Below are positions 46,758-58,994 of a DNA stretch of 64,000 bases, piece by piece; position 1 is the stretch's first letter, and the number at the start of each line of letters is the position of its first letter. Source of the stretch: Polyodon spathula (lineage: Eukaryota > Chordata > Actinopteri > Acipenseriformes > Polyodontidae). Made by a program: the position numbers and the translations under genes. The DNA is taken from positions 49,746,848-49,810,847 of the forward strand of contig NC_054535.1 in NCBI RefSeq assembly GCF_017654505.1, in the 5' to 3' direction. The notes under the pieces were generated by a model that was not told where the DNA came from, searched no databases, and saw only the letters and a program-made list of their open reading frames with translations.

Positions 46758-47416
46758 TGTAGCAGGGCGGTAGAAAAGCCCTGCAAGTATAAAAGGGGCT
46801 GGGCAAATCCATGCTGTTTAAAAATATTGGTGGGTGATTTAAACAGGGGATGTTAATGTCTTATGATTTAAATATATTTTGTGTGTAGTTTTGTTATTGC
46901 TTGGTTTGAATGTGGTCTGGCAGAGGCGGTGTTATGAGCTCGTCTCTGTCAGACAGCTCGTGTGAATGCATGGTCGGCAGTCTGTGATTATTGACTGTCG
47001 ACCATGCAAAGAAAAACTTCTGTAGAATGTGACCATCTCTGGAATTGACTAATTGAGTGTTAATCCTGGGATTGTCCCATGGAAAAAAGCCTGCTGATTG
47101 TGTTGTTCCATCTGGAGTACTGTGGGTGCTCGGAGGAACGAGAGCGAGCAGAGAGGAAATAAAGAAAAATCAAAAGCGAAAAGTGCTGGAGATCATCATC
47201 TGAGTACTTGTTATTTTGTGTGGATTTTGTGTTCAAAACTTATTTTGTTTAAACCTTTTATTTTGCTCTGTGAGCATTTTGTTTTTGTAAAACATTTTTA
47301 TTTATTTTTGTGTTAAAATAAAATTAGCACCGCAGCGCGCTTTGCAATGGAGTACTGCCTGTGTTTTCAATTCCTGCTTCTGGCCTGATGTCACCAACCT
47401 CAGCAGTCCTGTCGCA
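46758..47416 (+). mobile_element. Solo LTR, 659 bp
   Basis: Begins TGTAGCAGGG and ends CAGTCCTGTCGCA. TATAAAAG at 46788-46795 and AATAAA at 47317-47322 give a U3-R-U5 layout. The flanks GGGCC (46753-46757) and AGGCC (47417-47421) match at four of five bases, a likely decayed target duplication. The end resembles the LTRs at 26481 and 54605. No internal genes. Confidence 0.75.
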
Positions 47417-50057
47417 AGGCCCTTCTCCAAAGATGTCAAAGTGGCAATGCTTTTGAATCTTTCGAAGTCACAAGGACTTCCTACCAAACTTTGTGTATTG
47501 ATGTTTGCTTCCATTTTCAAGAATAGCATCTTTTGAAATGGACCCAAAATAGTTTTATACATTTTTATTTTGTACTCTTACCTTATTCCTTAGCCTGGTT
47601 GTAAGAGTATCAATTCCTGAAGTGTGATTGCCAGCTGGTGGTTCACTGGCATCTCTGTGGGAATACTGTATGCCATGTTAGTTGCATTCCTCCACATCTC
47701 TCTGCAGTGCAAATGGCTTCAAGAACACCAGATAGCTTACTCTGAAACAATGCACATTTTGTCATTTTATGTGTATGAAAATTCATACACATCCCTCCAA
47801 CAAACTTGAGATATCACTTACAATATCTTTCAGTGTTGCCTTTTTCCAGTCAGGTAGCACCAAGGTGGACCTACCAATTCTCTCCTGTTCATTTATTAAA
47901 CCACAGCATTGTTTTGTTTCCCCAAGTTTGCTGCACTGGCTGCTGTTTGCCCGACGCTACTACAGCTGCAAGACTTGCTACACCTCATGCTGTTCTTGAA
48001 TTTATTTTTATTAGCCTAAACTAACTGCATAAATTAAATACCACTTACACATAATTTTAATATGAAGTCAACAAAATTAATAAAATGCATTATAGAAGAT
48101 ACAGTAGCTAACTTGAATGTCGCTCTCCCCCACTGACAAGGTGTCAGTGTTTTGGTTACTCAATACTTTTATTGAGATTAGCAGGTACACCTGGACCCTT
48201 TCATTTCCAGCCACATCTTGGCTCTTGCAACTTTTTTTTTTTTTTTTAAAAGCTGCAGGATGGCCAGAATGTTTGTTCTGCGATTCTAATAAGAGTTAAA
48301 TATTTCTTATAGAAGGGGGTTGACATTGTATCTTGACATATTAAACTTCAGCTCTGCGTTCTCAAGGCACTTAACTTCAATACTTTTGTAACTGAATGAA
48401 ATATAATTGATCTAATTGGCTTCAATTAAAGGTCCTCAGTGTCGCTATGCTTTAGATATAATATTGCATTAATTAATATCTCAATTGTAGAGCGTTATGG
48501 GGAGTTTTTGGACCATGCTAGTAGCCTTTTATATTATGTGAGCACCAGCTGAAAAGCTGCAGCTGAGTTACGTTATAGAATAGTCTGTATATTGTTTTAC
48601 AGCTGGATGAATTTTGTCACAAGAAGGTGAAATGACTAGTCTGAAGGTCAAGTCAGTGTTTAAGCTGTGCATTTAAGCCGTCCTTCCCAGTCATCCTTCC
48701 TGACCACTAGACCAAACTGTTTAGCATAAGTATGCAGAAAGGGGATTGTCTCTTTCTCTACTCGCAAGCCAGTTTCAGAATAATACTATTTGAAGTCAAC
48801 CATACCATCAGTCTCCATTTTGTTTTCAAATTTAATTTCCAGCATGTCACACTCGTATGCATTCAGCTGCACACAGCTCAGTCAGAAAGTCTTTGAATTC
48901 CTCCTTGCTCACAAATCTAGTGTGGCAAGGGTTCAGTGCTTCAGATTCTTTTCAGAAGTCATCCCACACCACAAGTACTCCACCTAAGGTGCAACTTGTG
49001 CAAATGAAATAGGAGAAGGGTGCAAAAGAAAAAAAGATTAGAGAAAAAAAAAAAGTCCTCCGAAAACTCGGCTAATTGGTGCTCAGTGGATTGTCATTTA
49101 ATAGGTTGAACACAGGTTGACAAATGGTCAACATCCTGTTTAAAGTAAAACCACTTTTCAAATGACAGACCCATTTTGGGGTGTAGCTCAGGGATACCAC
49201 TGATCAGATTGGGTGAGTACAGAGGATTGACTAAAATCAAAAACTGGTATTGGGGCAAGAAAGTGGTCATGAGACATAAGTAAATAGTATAGGAAAGCAG
49301 ACATTCTCTGTTGATAAACAGAGGGGTTCAGTTCCCAGTGTTGTCAGCTTGCAACCTTTAACAAGCACTTAATTAATCAGAAAAACAAAGAGCTCATGCA
49401 AGCACAAACCGTGAAATGTGTAACTTCTTATTAGCAGCCTTACCTTGGCACGCACACTATCAACAAGTATATCCAAGGCACAGTTGAGTTTTTTGGAACA
49501 GAGCCTGAAATTATCATCTCCTTTCTTTGGTGGACTTGGCATTGGGAAAACAGGCTGATTTGGGAGAGTAGCCAAAATGTCTCACAAACTCTAAAAATTC
49601 AAGCGTCTTGTCTTGGCTCGTAATCAAAGTTTTCCAGTCTACGGATCTCCCCCTGGCTAACTTCTGGGTGGATGTCAAATCTGTAACAAAAAGGGCAGCT
49701 TTAGAAACTGGGATATGCTGTTGTAGAAATAGGAATACAAGTATCTCACAGTAAAAAGGAAGCTGGGAATGTTGTTCTTCTCCCCTTTAAGAACAGCAAT
49801 GCAGGCTACCGAGAATATAAGAAACTGTTTCCCAGCAGAATGTATTAGCAACCATGTCGGAAAAATGAATTAGGCTGGCCGTATTATATTTATATATTAA
49901 AAAAGATCTAATTAATATATTATATATATATATATATATTAATATATATATGCTTATATTTCATATTATATTAATATATATTATAAAAATTACGAACCAT
50001 AAAGTATATAGATATATATTATATCTAGGTAGTACGTGTTAATTCTCAACAATTTTG
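47417..50057. other. Unassigned sequence
   Basis: Several short frames on both strands (for example 49369-49575 minus and 47624-48024 plus) lack recognisable domains. Some stretches read in two frames for 60-80 codons and could be decayed transposon coding sequence, but no family can be named. Confidence 0.4.
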
Positions 50058-50514
50058 CCTCAAAAGTATAGAAAACGGAGTTTTCATTCTTCCCTACGCC
50101 CTTTGATTTGTGAACCGGGCTTTTGCTGTGACCAGGACAGTGATATTTCAAAATATCACTATTTCCAATGGGAAAATGGGCAAATGTGTGTCTTTTCGTT
50201 CACATAAAGTCAGAAAAAAACAACATATGAATCCAAATTAACATGTATTTATAATAAAGTAATACAAAAATGACTACAAAAGATTTAGAAGTGAGTAGTT
50301 TTTCGAGATTTACGATTATACTGTAAATACAGTATAATCGTAAATCTCGAAAAACTACTCACTTCTAAATCTTTTGTAGTCATTTTTGTAAACGAAAAGA
50401 CACACATTTGCCCATTTTCCCATTAGAAATAGTAATATTTTGAAATATCACTGTCCTGGTCACAGAAGTAAAGTTTGTGGGGAATAATAGCTATTTTCAA
50501 TACTTTTGAGGCAT
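50058..50514. mobile_element. Fold-back palindrome (MITE-like), 457 bp
   Basis: Arms meet at a 2-nt loop (50326-50327) within TACGATTATACTGTA / TACAGTATAATCGTA. The inner arms (about 70 bp) are virtually perfect inverted copies: CGAGATTTACGATT, AGAAGTGAGTAGTTTTT, GACTACAAAAGATTTA. The left arm then has about 80 bp that is missing from the right. Outer arms match again (GGGAAAATGGGCAAATGTGT, GACCAGGACAGTGATATTTC, GCCTCAAAAGTAT). No coding capacity. Confidence 0.88.
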
Positions 50515-51284
50515 AAGCAATTAGGAAATAACACCTACTACCCAGGAACAAAAAAAAAATTGTTACACAGTGTTTTCATTAAGTTCACTATTTGGGGGAT
50601 AGGTGGCAGAGTGCCACTGTGGAAAGTGTTAACTATTTTTCATTATTCATTCATGGTTTGGCAGCCTCATCATTTTGGGGAGAGGTGGCTACAGCCACTT
50701 CTTATCTGTGGCACTGGGATGCATGTATCTGTTCATGTATTTCCAGCCGGCCTCGCGCAGGTAGCCGTTGGGCACCCGCGGACGAGACCTCAGGCCAAAT
50801 ATATATTCCACTCGGGCCCTGAATGCCCTTCACAGTCATAAATCATCTGCAATTGGAATCACTATCATCATCATTCATTCACTGCCATTCATTTAAACGG
50901 ATTCTCCATGCTGAAAGCTCCTCAAATGGCTTCCCAACAGCCATGTAGTTTTTATTTACCAGAGTTTTGATAATCCCGAAGAGCCGTGTAAAAAAAAAGA
51001 AAAGACAGGTTTCATAAAACTTAACAGTATCAAAGAACAGTGCCAGATTAGCCTGGTGAAGTGAATCTTCTACGTTATGCAATTTATTATTGCAGAACAT
51101 AATAGAGACAACCATTCAACTCTATTTTAGCCCTGCTAATGGCTTCCACCAGAGTTGACTTATTGACCCACATGTTAACATCACTAAATACTATTACAGT
51201 ACTGAGGAAAACAGTGTATGTTACAACATCGTTTGCAAGTTTAGGGATGATGCTTGTTTGTTATTCTCTTGAGCACCTCATCAC

Positions 51285-51320
51285 CTCTACACCTGTGCAC
51301 TGCAAACCACTTTGCCATAG
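51285..51320 (+). mobile_element. U5 scrap of the 10.6/28.9-kb LTR family
   Basis: The block ATCACCTCTACACCTG-GCACTGCAAACCACTTTGCCA is shared with 11147-11183 with few changes. Only this end of the LTR is present. Confidence 0.6.
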
Positions 51321-53723
51321 TATCTTACAGACATTTGCACAAAGACAGCAGGTGATACAATTTCCTTTTGAACAATTTTGTATTCTGGTTCGGGACTTCA
51401 TCTAACAGTATACTATATCTTCTAGTGCTTTTGGGAGTTTAGCTTCTTTAGTTTAATTTTAGCAGTATGCACTTTATACTAAACGTCATAAATAAAAGCT
51501 TGCATAAATAAATCATGTTGTTGTACCTTTGGCTACACTTGTATTCTTCAGACATTTAAGTACTGTAACTGTTTCAAAGTCTGAAACTGTTTATTTACCA
51601 AAATGTTACCTAAATGTAGTATGCATGTCTGAATATACATGCAGAACTGTAGCCATCCACTGGTTATTCAATATACTCTGAGTGATGTTGGTCACCTTTA
51701 CAAAAATATAATTCCTAATTTATAAAACTCATGCTTCAGTAATAACACACTCAAACAACCTGACAAGGCAGTTACAAATTTGTAAATACCTTTTCAGCTT
51801 ATAAAAAAGTGGGTTTGTCAAACACTTCAAGCACCTGACCAACTTGACACACCAGTCAACCCTATAAGATCCAAATGAAAAAGAAAACAAAAAGGTATCC
51901 CTAATGGGTTTCTTGTGCGCTTCACTGAACCACATGTCTGCTCCTGTGGGTGTTATTAGCTGAAAACCTCCAAGCTTTTGTGAAATGGCAACCACTTTCC
52001 TTGCCTTTGGAATTGAGGTCCACTCGGGGTTTGGAGAGAGATGTGGGTTTTAAAGCATGACCCAGGGTCATACAAAATTAATCAAGCGAAAACAAAAAGA
52101 AAATTAGCTTCACAGTGGGCAAGCTTTTGAAGACTTTATCAAAAAGAATTAGGAATGGTCAAATTCACGGACACAGGCAAATGAGCTGCAAGGTGGTATT
52201 GTTGAAGGCCCGGATACATGATTTCTTCATTGGCCATTCACGTGAGTGTGCGAATGACCTGCCTTTCTGTCGCAGGTGCTGGGGATTTGAGAGACAGGCA
52301 CACTTTCAGAGCCTGAGCTAAAATATTGCTCCATTTCCCAAAAACAGAAAGTGTGCATTAAATTAGTAGAAGTACCACAGTGGCAGCATCTACGTGTTTA
52401 ATATTCACCAGGGAGATCAGGGAGACTGCACATAGTTTATGTTTTTAAAAAAATGCAAATGAATACTAAAGGAAGCATGTGATTAGTTCAAACCTTGCAG
52501 AAAGCTTTTGAAATACTCAGCAGACCAGTTCCACATTATTTATTTTTTATCTTGAGAGCTTTTTTTTCTCTGTGCCAGATACTATTTTACATTTTTGTCT
52601 TACTTCTTTGTCCATTACTTTTTTTTTTAAAAAGCTGAAAATATATAGAACAGATTTATGAGCACGATTATAATTAGAAACTGCTTTTCTTCACTCACAA
52701 TCTTTTACCTAGTTTATGTTTTTATTTATTTAACAGCCACAGTAAAAAAAAATGGGTTGAATTATAACAATACAAATGTAAAAGCTGCTACATTCTCTGC
52801 TAAAACGACAGTTTTTAAAATAAAATCAGTGGGTTAAAAAAAGAAAAAAATAGGTGACAAATGTCCTGTAATAAGTAGACTTGACAAGGGAGAACTGATT
52901 GGACAAAATGAAGGGTAAAGCACTTGTAGAACAGGGATAAAAAGTATAACCATAGTGAGGAATCGGTCAAGGGTTATTTTCATAAGGGTTCAGAGGGTGA
53001 ATAATGAAGGGTGGAAAATTTCAGCCCATGTTTCTGCTGACCCAGGACTGGACACCTCAGTGGGGACTCCCTGTCAGGGAAGCCGAAAACACAACAGCAC
53101 AGCATGATTTCAGAAGGCTAGAAGTCACTGAAAACTATTAAACAGTTTGTTTTTAAAAAAGAAACTAAACTACACATTTTGCATGCTTTCCCCCATTACA
53201 TCATACCTCATTCTATTAAACCCTTTAATGTGTCAAGCTTGTTGAACATTTTCATTTGTGTTCAACGAAACACTTAATTTTATTTAACACACAATACACT
53301 CCTTGATCCAGCATAAAATGTATTTATTTATCCTTTCTAGTCGATCTGCTCCAGATTTTGAACCAGGTTAGGTTAATAATATGACTCATACTAAAGAAAA
53401 AGAAATTCAATTGCAAAAAGAGAAAAGAATCGTCAATGATAAAACATCCTTGACCAAGTGTTTAAAAAAGTGAATATCAAATTTTGGAGTTACTATAATA
53501 TTGCTCTGTGGCTGGTTTCTAGGTAATGACAGCAGTGGCCAGTGATATTAAACTTTAACCCTCAAAGCTCGTGGAAAGAGAGTGTTAGTTTTAGATCCAA
53601 CCATTAGAGGGCTACATGCCATCATGCATTCTGATCTGATTTGACACAACGGGTCGCCTCTGTTCTGAAGAGACCCAGGACTGAATGAGTAAACTCAAAA
53701 AAAGAGGATTGAACTTCTTCCCA

Positions 53724-53726
<3 letters not shown>

Positions 53727-53788
<62 letters not shown>
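53727..53788. repeat. (GA)n microsatellite
   Basis: About 31 uninterrupted GA units. Confidence 0.97.
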
Positions 53789-53791
<3 letters not shown>

Positions 53792-54210
53792 CGCCTCATT
53801 GGAGCTGGAAGAAAGGTTTCTAAAGGGGCAGATTTGAGATGGACTGACAACACTGTCATACAACATGTTGGGTTGGCCTTTTCTCAGTCGTCAGCGAGCC
53901 ATAAAACTCTTTGGTCAAATAGATCAGAGAAACATGTTTTGACGGTTCAGGTTTGAGGTTTACTGAAACATGTAGCATGTTTATCTGCTTTTGGTCAATT
54001 TTTTTTTTTTTTTTTTTTTGTGTGATATGCTTAATAGGTGCAGTGGTCTTAATTTAATATTCAGTGCCGATGTAAGCCTATGAGTTCAGACTTTGGTTAA
54101 TTTTTTTGTCTTTGCCTAATCCAAGCTTGATATATTGCATTACTCCACACCTAAAAAAAAAAGTCAGGCAAGTAATTTAATGGCATGAGTATAATCTCAT
54201 TACAAATGCA

Positions 54211-54605
54211 TGTGGCAGAGCAGAGCTCTGCCCTATATAGATTGGCAGGGATGGAGTTAAATTCCCCTACCTGCCTGGGTTTATTGTGTTCAGGTGGCTG
54301 GGGTTGATTGGAGTAATTAACGATTACTTCCCATTAGGGAGAGAAGGGAGCTGAGGAGGCAAGCAGAGGGTTGTGCTTGCTGTTTTTGGTTTTGTGGTTT
54401 TTTTAATTTTATAATCTAATGAAGGCATAGCCCAGCCTGGAAACCTTTATTTTTGTAGTTTTGCTTTTGTGTTTTGTTATTTGTGTTAAAATATCTTTGT
54501 TTTCGCCCTTGTGCTCTTTTATTTTGTGTTTATTTATAATAAAAGTATTACTTTTTTGAACTGCAATCTGTCACTGGGGCTCTATCCACTCGCCAGCCTG
54601 TCACA
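54211..54605 (+). mobile_element. Solo LTR, 395 bp, with perfect target duplication
   Basis: Begins TGTGGCAGAG and ends CAGCCTGTCACA, flanked by ATGCA at 54206-54210 and 54606-54610. TATATAG near 54234 and AATAAA at 54538-54543. The end matches the family at 26481 and 47416. It is shorter than the 46.8-kb copy, so a sub-family or deletion product. Confidence 0.82.
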
Positions 54606-54610
54606 ATGCA

Positions 54611-56019
54611 CCTGTAGAGTTTCATCTAAATCATACAAGTGGTTGCCAATAGAACTTCCCTTTAATAAATGTTCAGTCTTCACAAATCTGCAAGGTCATT
54701 TTGCAATCTACTATGTTTTTACCATGATTGTGCCTTAATTAGCTGTGATTCACAGCTTTCCTTTCCTAATATTTCTGCTATGCTTCTACAATGTTTTACC
54801 ACAGTAGACGTTTTATAAGGGTTAATAGCTCAGCTAAACTCTCAAAAGGTCACTACACTTAGAGCCTCATTTATGAAAGGGCACTAAATTTTATGGTGCA
54901 CCATAATTGCAATTATTTAAATCTCTTTTTCTGGCCTGAAAACTAGTGATGCGTAGTTCGATTCTGTTTACTGACTTGATTCATTTGATTCATTCAGTTA
55001 AGTGAATCAATTCAACAGATGTGTTCGTTTGATTCACTGATTCACTAACGTGAAATAAATACATCTTGCTCAATTACTTGGTTATGAAAATTTGTTTCAA
55101 AGGATAAAGTCTAGAAATTATATTAATTAATTGTTGTTGTGCTTACAGTGAAATGGTATACACGTAAAATAAAATTTTAATAAACATTCTTAAGAAAACT
55201 CTAGAGTATTAACTATTTATTTTAAACTGTGCCATTAAGCTTTAACTGCAATTTATGATCTGCAATTTACAACAACAAAAGTAACAGCTACAGCCATAGT
55301 GGAATTAATAAGTGATAGTCGATTTCTTACTTTCCTTTTTATACATGATTATACATCGAGGATCGCACATGTAGCAATAATATATGTTATTTATTCTATC
55401 AGTTGCAATTAAGTACGTAAATATCTTTTTGGACTTCCAGGGTTCCGATACATTTCTAACTACCTTTTATTCGTATTGTAATGGCGGTGCAGCCACACCA
55501 CAAACGACCGCCGAAAATATGGACTAAATAACGGACTGGGGCCGGGGTTGGGAGTTTGCTGTGTTGGTGTGATGCTTGTGTGCTGTTGTGCCGCCTTCCC
55601 TTCTTCCTTGAGCAGCCAGCTTGCCTGTCAGTTTAATGTGTCTGTGCTTGAATGTGAGGGGATAACGATGGGCCAATGGGTGATGAGTGGGCGGAGTCAC
55701 CGTCCATCAAAAGTAGTGCTTTGCGCGCCAATTGAGGAAAGTTGAGTTATAGCATGAGAGCGCGAGAAAGAGATAAGAGCGTGAACAGATCAACTGAAAC
55801 AAAAAGGAGTTCAATAAAAATAGAAGTTTTCACTGCTTTAACTGCTCATCTATGTTTCGTTGGATTCCCTGCCATTAAAAGCTGTAGCTTTAACTCTTAT
55901 GTACAGTACAATACAACATGCCCTGCTAAAGCTCTCAGGGAATTATATTAATATTCAGGAGTAAGCCTCAGTGCATATTCTCTAAACTTTTCACCGACAG
56001 ATGGTCCTCCCTTTCCAAG
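54611..56019. other. Unassigned sequence, possibly a non-autonomous DNA element
   Basis: 54950-55060 has repeated TGATTCA/TGAATCA motifs after CTAGTGATGCG, suggestive of a hAT-like end, but no matching right end is found. A GC-richer stretch at 55480-55760 has CCAAT-like GCCAATGGG (55671) and GGGCGGAG (55689) but no exon. Confidence 0.35.
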
Positions 56020-56022
56020 GCT

Positions 56023-56058
<36 letters not shown>

Positions 56059-56059
56059 A

Positions 56060-56090
<31 letters not shown>

Positions 56091-56125
56091 CGTATTAATA
56101 TTTATATATATATTAATATATATAA
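56023..56125. repeat. Interrupted (AT)n array
   Basis: AT runs broken by TT steps, abutting the left end of the Tc1-like element. Confidence 0.93.
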
Positions 56126-56130
56126 AATGT

Positions 56131-57720
56131 ACTACCGGTCAGAAGTTTTAGAACACCTCCATTTTTTTCCAGTTTTTATTGAAATTTACGCAGTTTAATG
56201 TCTCAGTGTACTCTGAAATTAAAGCATAGAACAAATAAACAATTGGAGATAAAAAAGAAATCATGGAATTGTTTTGTTTAACAAAATTTAATCTACATTT
56301 TTGACTCATCAGAGTAGCCACCTTTTGCAGATATAACGTCCGAAAACACTTGTGGCATTCTTTCTATAATGGAAATCAAATATTGTTCGGAAAGTTCTTC
56401 CCAACACTGTTGCAGAAGTTCCCACAATTGTGTTGCACTTGTAGGTTGCTTTGCTTTCACCCTTCTGTCCAGTTCATCCCAAACCAGCTCGATGGGGTTT
56501 AAGTCTGGAGACTGTGCTGGCCATTCCATGATTTGAAGCCTACCATCTTATTCTTTTCTTCTAAGGTAGTTCTGACATAGCCTGGAGGTATGTTTTGGGT
56601 CATTATCTTGCTGTAGGATGAACCCCTGACCAACTAGGCGTATACCAGAGGGTATTGCATGGCGCTGCAAAATGCTGTGGTAGCCGTTTTGGTTCAGGGT
56701 GCCACTCACTCTGTGCAAGTTGCTGACTCTGGATCCAGCAAAAGAGCTCCAGACCATCACGCGTCCTCCTCCATGTTTGACAGTTGGTGTCACACACTGA
56801 GGAACCATCTTTCGCTTACTCGACGGTGTACAAAAACCCTGCGTTATGAACCGAAGTTTTCAAATTTTGATTAATCGGTCCATAAGACCTTCTTCCAGTC
56901 TTCAGGAGTCCACTGGCGGTGCTTCATGGCCCAGGCAAGCCTCTTTTTCTTATTTTGCCATCTTAGCAATGGCTTTCTTACTGCCACTCGACCTGTCAAA
57001 CCTGCAGCTCGAAGTCTTCTCTTCACAGTTGAAACTGAGACTTGCTTACTTCGACCAGTGTTAAGCTGTGCTTGAAGCTGTTGTCCTGTGAGCCGCCTAT
57101 CACGCAAGCTGTTGACTCTCAGAAAGTTGTCTTCTGATTCTGTTGTGGCTTTGGGTCTGCCAGACCTCTTCCTGTCAGTTTCCTCCAGTTTCCAAGTGTC
57201 TTTTGATGGTGTAGGAAACTGTACTCACTGACACCTTGGTTTTCTTTGCAATTTCTCTAAAGACCTACACTTTTAAGGGTTATAATGGTCTGTCTGTCTT
57301 CCTTTGTTAATTGCCTTTTTCTCGCCATTATGATAGCAATATATTACTTCCTGCAGTACAAAACTGTCCAAATAATGCTTAAGAGGGTGTAGTAACACAG
57401 TCTGTTCCAACACTGCTTTTATACAGACAGGGGGTTTGTAAGTAATCAACAAAAGTTGGGACACCTGTAGGAATTGTTAGCATCAACTTTCAAGGCTTAA
57501 TTTACTTCCATTGCTGCAGAACAGCTGTAAGTTGTTCATCCCTGAAAAAGGCCTTTTTGTATAAATCTGAAATGACAATGACCTAAACTTTTTTTTTTTA
57601 ACCTCTGGCAGTTTACTGCTTACCTTTGTACCATTTCAGGTTATTCACTGGACTTGAACTGCTTAAATTTCAATAAAAACTGGAAAAATGGGGGTGTTCT
57701 AAAACTTTTGACCAGTAGTG
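56131..57720 (-). mobile_element. Tc1-like transposon with long terminal inverted repeats
   Basis: Left end ACTACCGGTCAGAAGTTTTA (56131) and right end, inverted, CACTACTGGTCAAAAGTTTT (57720) define the terminal repeats, which continue through GAACACC, CCATTTTT and CCAGTTTTTATTGAAATTTA (50+ bp). About 1.6 kb. AT- and GT-rich simple repeats flank both ends. Confidence 0.92.
56293..57107 (-). pseudogene. Tc1-like transposase, broken
   Basis: From the N-terminal side: LTGQQLQAQLNTGR, VSVSTVKRRLRAAGLTGRVA (second HTH) and DWKKVLWTD (first catalytic Asp) are in one frame to 56871. VTPTVKHGGGRVMVWSSF and [14 protein letters not shown] (second Asp) are in the next. [20 protein letters not shown] (catalytic Glu) and the C-terminus follow, ending at 56293. 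All three catalytic residues are present, but stops after WTD and near RRKE break the protein into three. Confidence 0.88.
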
Positions 57721-57729
57721 TGTGTGTGT

Positions 57730-57732
57730 GTA

Positions 57733-57782
<50 letters not shown>
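57730..57782. repeat. (TG)n/(AT)n compound microsatellite
   Basis: GT repeats then about 24 AT units, directly right of the Tc1-like element. Confidence 0.95.
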
Positions 57783-57796
57783 TTATATCTATATAG

Positions 57797-58020
57797 ATAT
57801 TGTCGCGATCTCGGTTCCAAGGCAGTCCGTCCACAGGGGAGGCAACTCCCGATCGGGGTGTGAACACGATTAACCTTTGCCTCTCACACTAAAGCATAGT
57901 GCCGATACCACTGTACAGAAGAGCCGGCTCCTTTGAAAGAAGCATATATAAGGCTTATGTCTTTGTATATGATTAAGTCACCTACCAGCCCTGCTGCTGC
58001 CTTCCACCATGCACGCTACA
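57797..58020 (-). mobile_element. tRNA-like SINE unit, copy 1
   Basis: Shares TCTCACACTAAAGCATAG, ATACCA-TGTACA-AAGAGC, CGGCTCCTT, ATGTCTTTGTAT and CACCTACCAGCCCTGCTGCT with copy 2 at 58125-58346, in the same orientation. The tRNA-like part is decayed in this copy (B-box region altered). Confidence 0.55.
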
Positions 58021-58124
58021 ATCTCCCCTGCCAGCCTTAAGTCTGCCCCGTACTTGCTCACCAGGCTACAGTCCGATGAATGCGTGCTGGGGTACCTGCA
58101 TCCCACTGCTGACACCAATGTAGC

Positions 58125-58346
58125 GATCTCGGTTCCCGCAGGCAGGAGTCTCACACAGGGCAAGCCAATCCACAGACAGGCGGAGGGTGGGCGCGAACCC
58201 GGAACCTCTCACACTAAAGCATAGCACCGATACCAATGTACAAAAGAGCCGGCTCCTTCACAACGAGCATATATCGGGTTAATGTCTTTGTATGTGATTA
58301 CATCACCTACCAGCCCTGCTGCTGCCTTCCCCCGTACACGCTACAC
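58125..58346 (-). mobile_element. tRNA-like SINE unit, copy 2
   Basis: On the minus strand: GGAGCCGGCTCTTTTGTACA, an A-box-like TGGTATCGGTG, and after about 30 bp a B-box GGGTTCGCGCC. The order and spacing fit a tRNA-derived pol III head. No tRNA cloverleaf is kept, so this is not a tRNA gene. Confidence 0.55.
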
Positions 58347-58355
58347 TATATATAT

Positions 58356-58994
58356 ACAGTACCATGAAAAAGTATTTGCCCCCTGTCTCATTTTCTGCAT
58401 TTTTCCATATTTTTGACATTGGATGTTATCAGATCTTCATCCACAATCTAATATTAGATAAAAGGGACCCTGAGTGAACAAATAACACAACATTTTGATA
58501 CTTATTTCATTTATTTATTAAAGAAAGTTATCCAACACCCAATGCCCCCGTGTGAAAAAGTAATCCCCCCCTTAGACTCAATAACTGGTTACACCACCTT
58601 TAGCAACAATAACTGCAACCAAACGCTTCCTGTAGATATTGATCAGTCTCTCACAGTGCCGTGGAGTAATCTTGGCCCACTCCTTCATGCAGAACTGCCT
58701 CAACTCAATGGGTTTTATGGGTTCTCTAGCATAACCTGCTTGTTTCAGGTCCTGCCACAACATCTCAATGAGGTTTAGGTCTGGACTTTGACTAGGCCAT
58801 TCCAAAACCTTAAATTTCTTGTTCTTCAACCATTCTGATGTAGACGTGCTTGTGTGTTTCGGATCATTGTCTTGCTGCATGACACAGCTACGCTTCACCT
58901 TCAGCTCACGGATGGATGGCCTAACATTCTCCTGTAGAATTCTCTGATACAGAGCAGAATTCATGGTTCCTTCAGTGATGGTAATTAGACACAT
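58356..58994 (-). mobile_element. Truncated Tc1-like transposon
   Basis: Left end CAGTACCATGAAAAAGTATT (58357) follows (AT)n. The element breaks off at about 58994 in mid-transposase, so it lacks its N-terminal half and second terminal repeat. Confidence 0.85.
58578..58994 (-). pseudogene. Tc1-like transposase, C-terminal fragment
   Basis: 138-codon frame with [34 protein letters not shown] (second catalytic Asp), SPDLNLIEMLWQDLK (catalytic Glu; Leu for the usual Pro) and the end AKGGVTSY. The stretch upstream of 58994 is unrelated, so the DNA-binding domain and first Asp are missing. Confidence 0.88.

Larger units (their letters stand above)
50515..54205. other. Unassigned sequence with an LTR scrap and (GA)n
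   Basis: At 51285-51320 ATCACCTCTACACCTGTGCAC...CACTTTGCCA copies the LTR end seen at 11150-11185, so it is a U5 scrap. (GA)n lies at 53727-53788. The 51729-51995 minus frame (88 aa) lacks a recognised domain. No host exon supported. Confidence 0.45.

Noticed and set aside
49190..49240. GGGTGTAGCTCAGGGAT, resembling a tRNA A-box
   Set aside because: No B-box at the right distance and no cloverleaf.
54940..55900. Possible non-autonomous hAT element beginning CTAGTGATGCG
   Set aside because: No matching inverted right end or 8-bp duplication found; kept only as an unassigned region.
58125..58265. Possible tRNA gene on the minus strand
   Set aside because: Boxes are present but no acceptor stem or anticodon arm can be drawn; a tRNA-derived SINE fits better.
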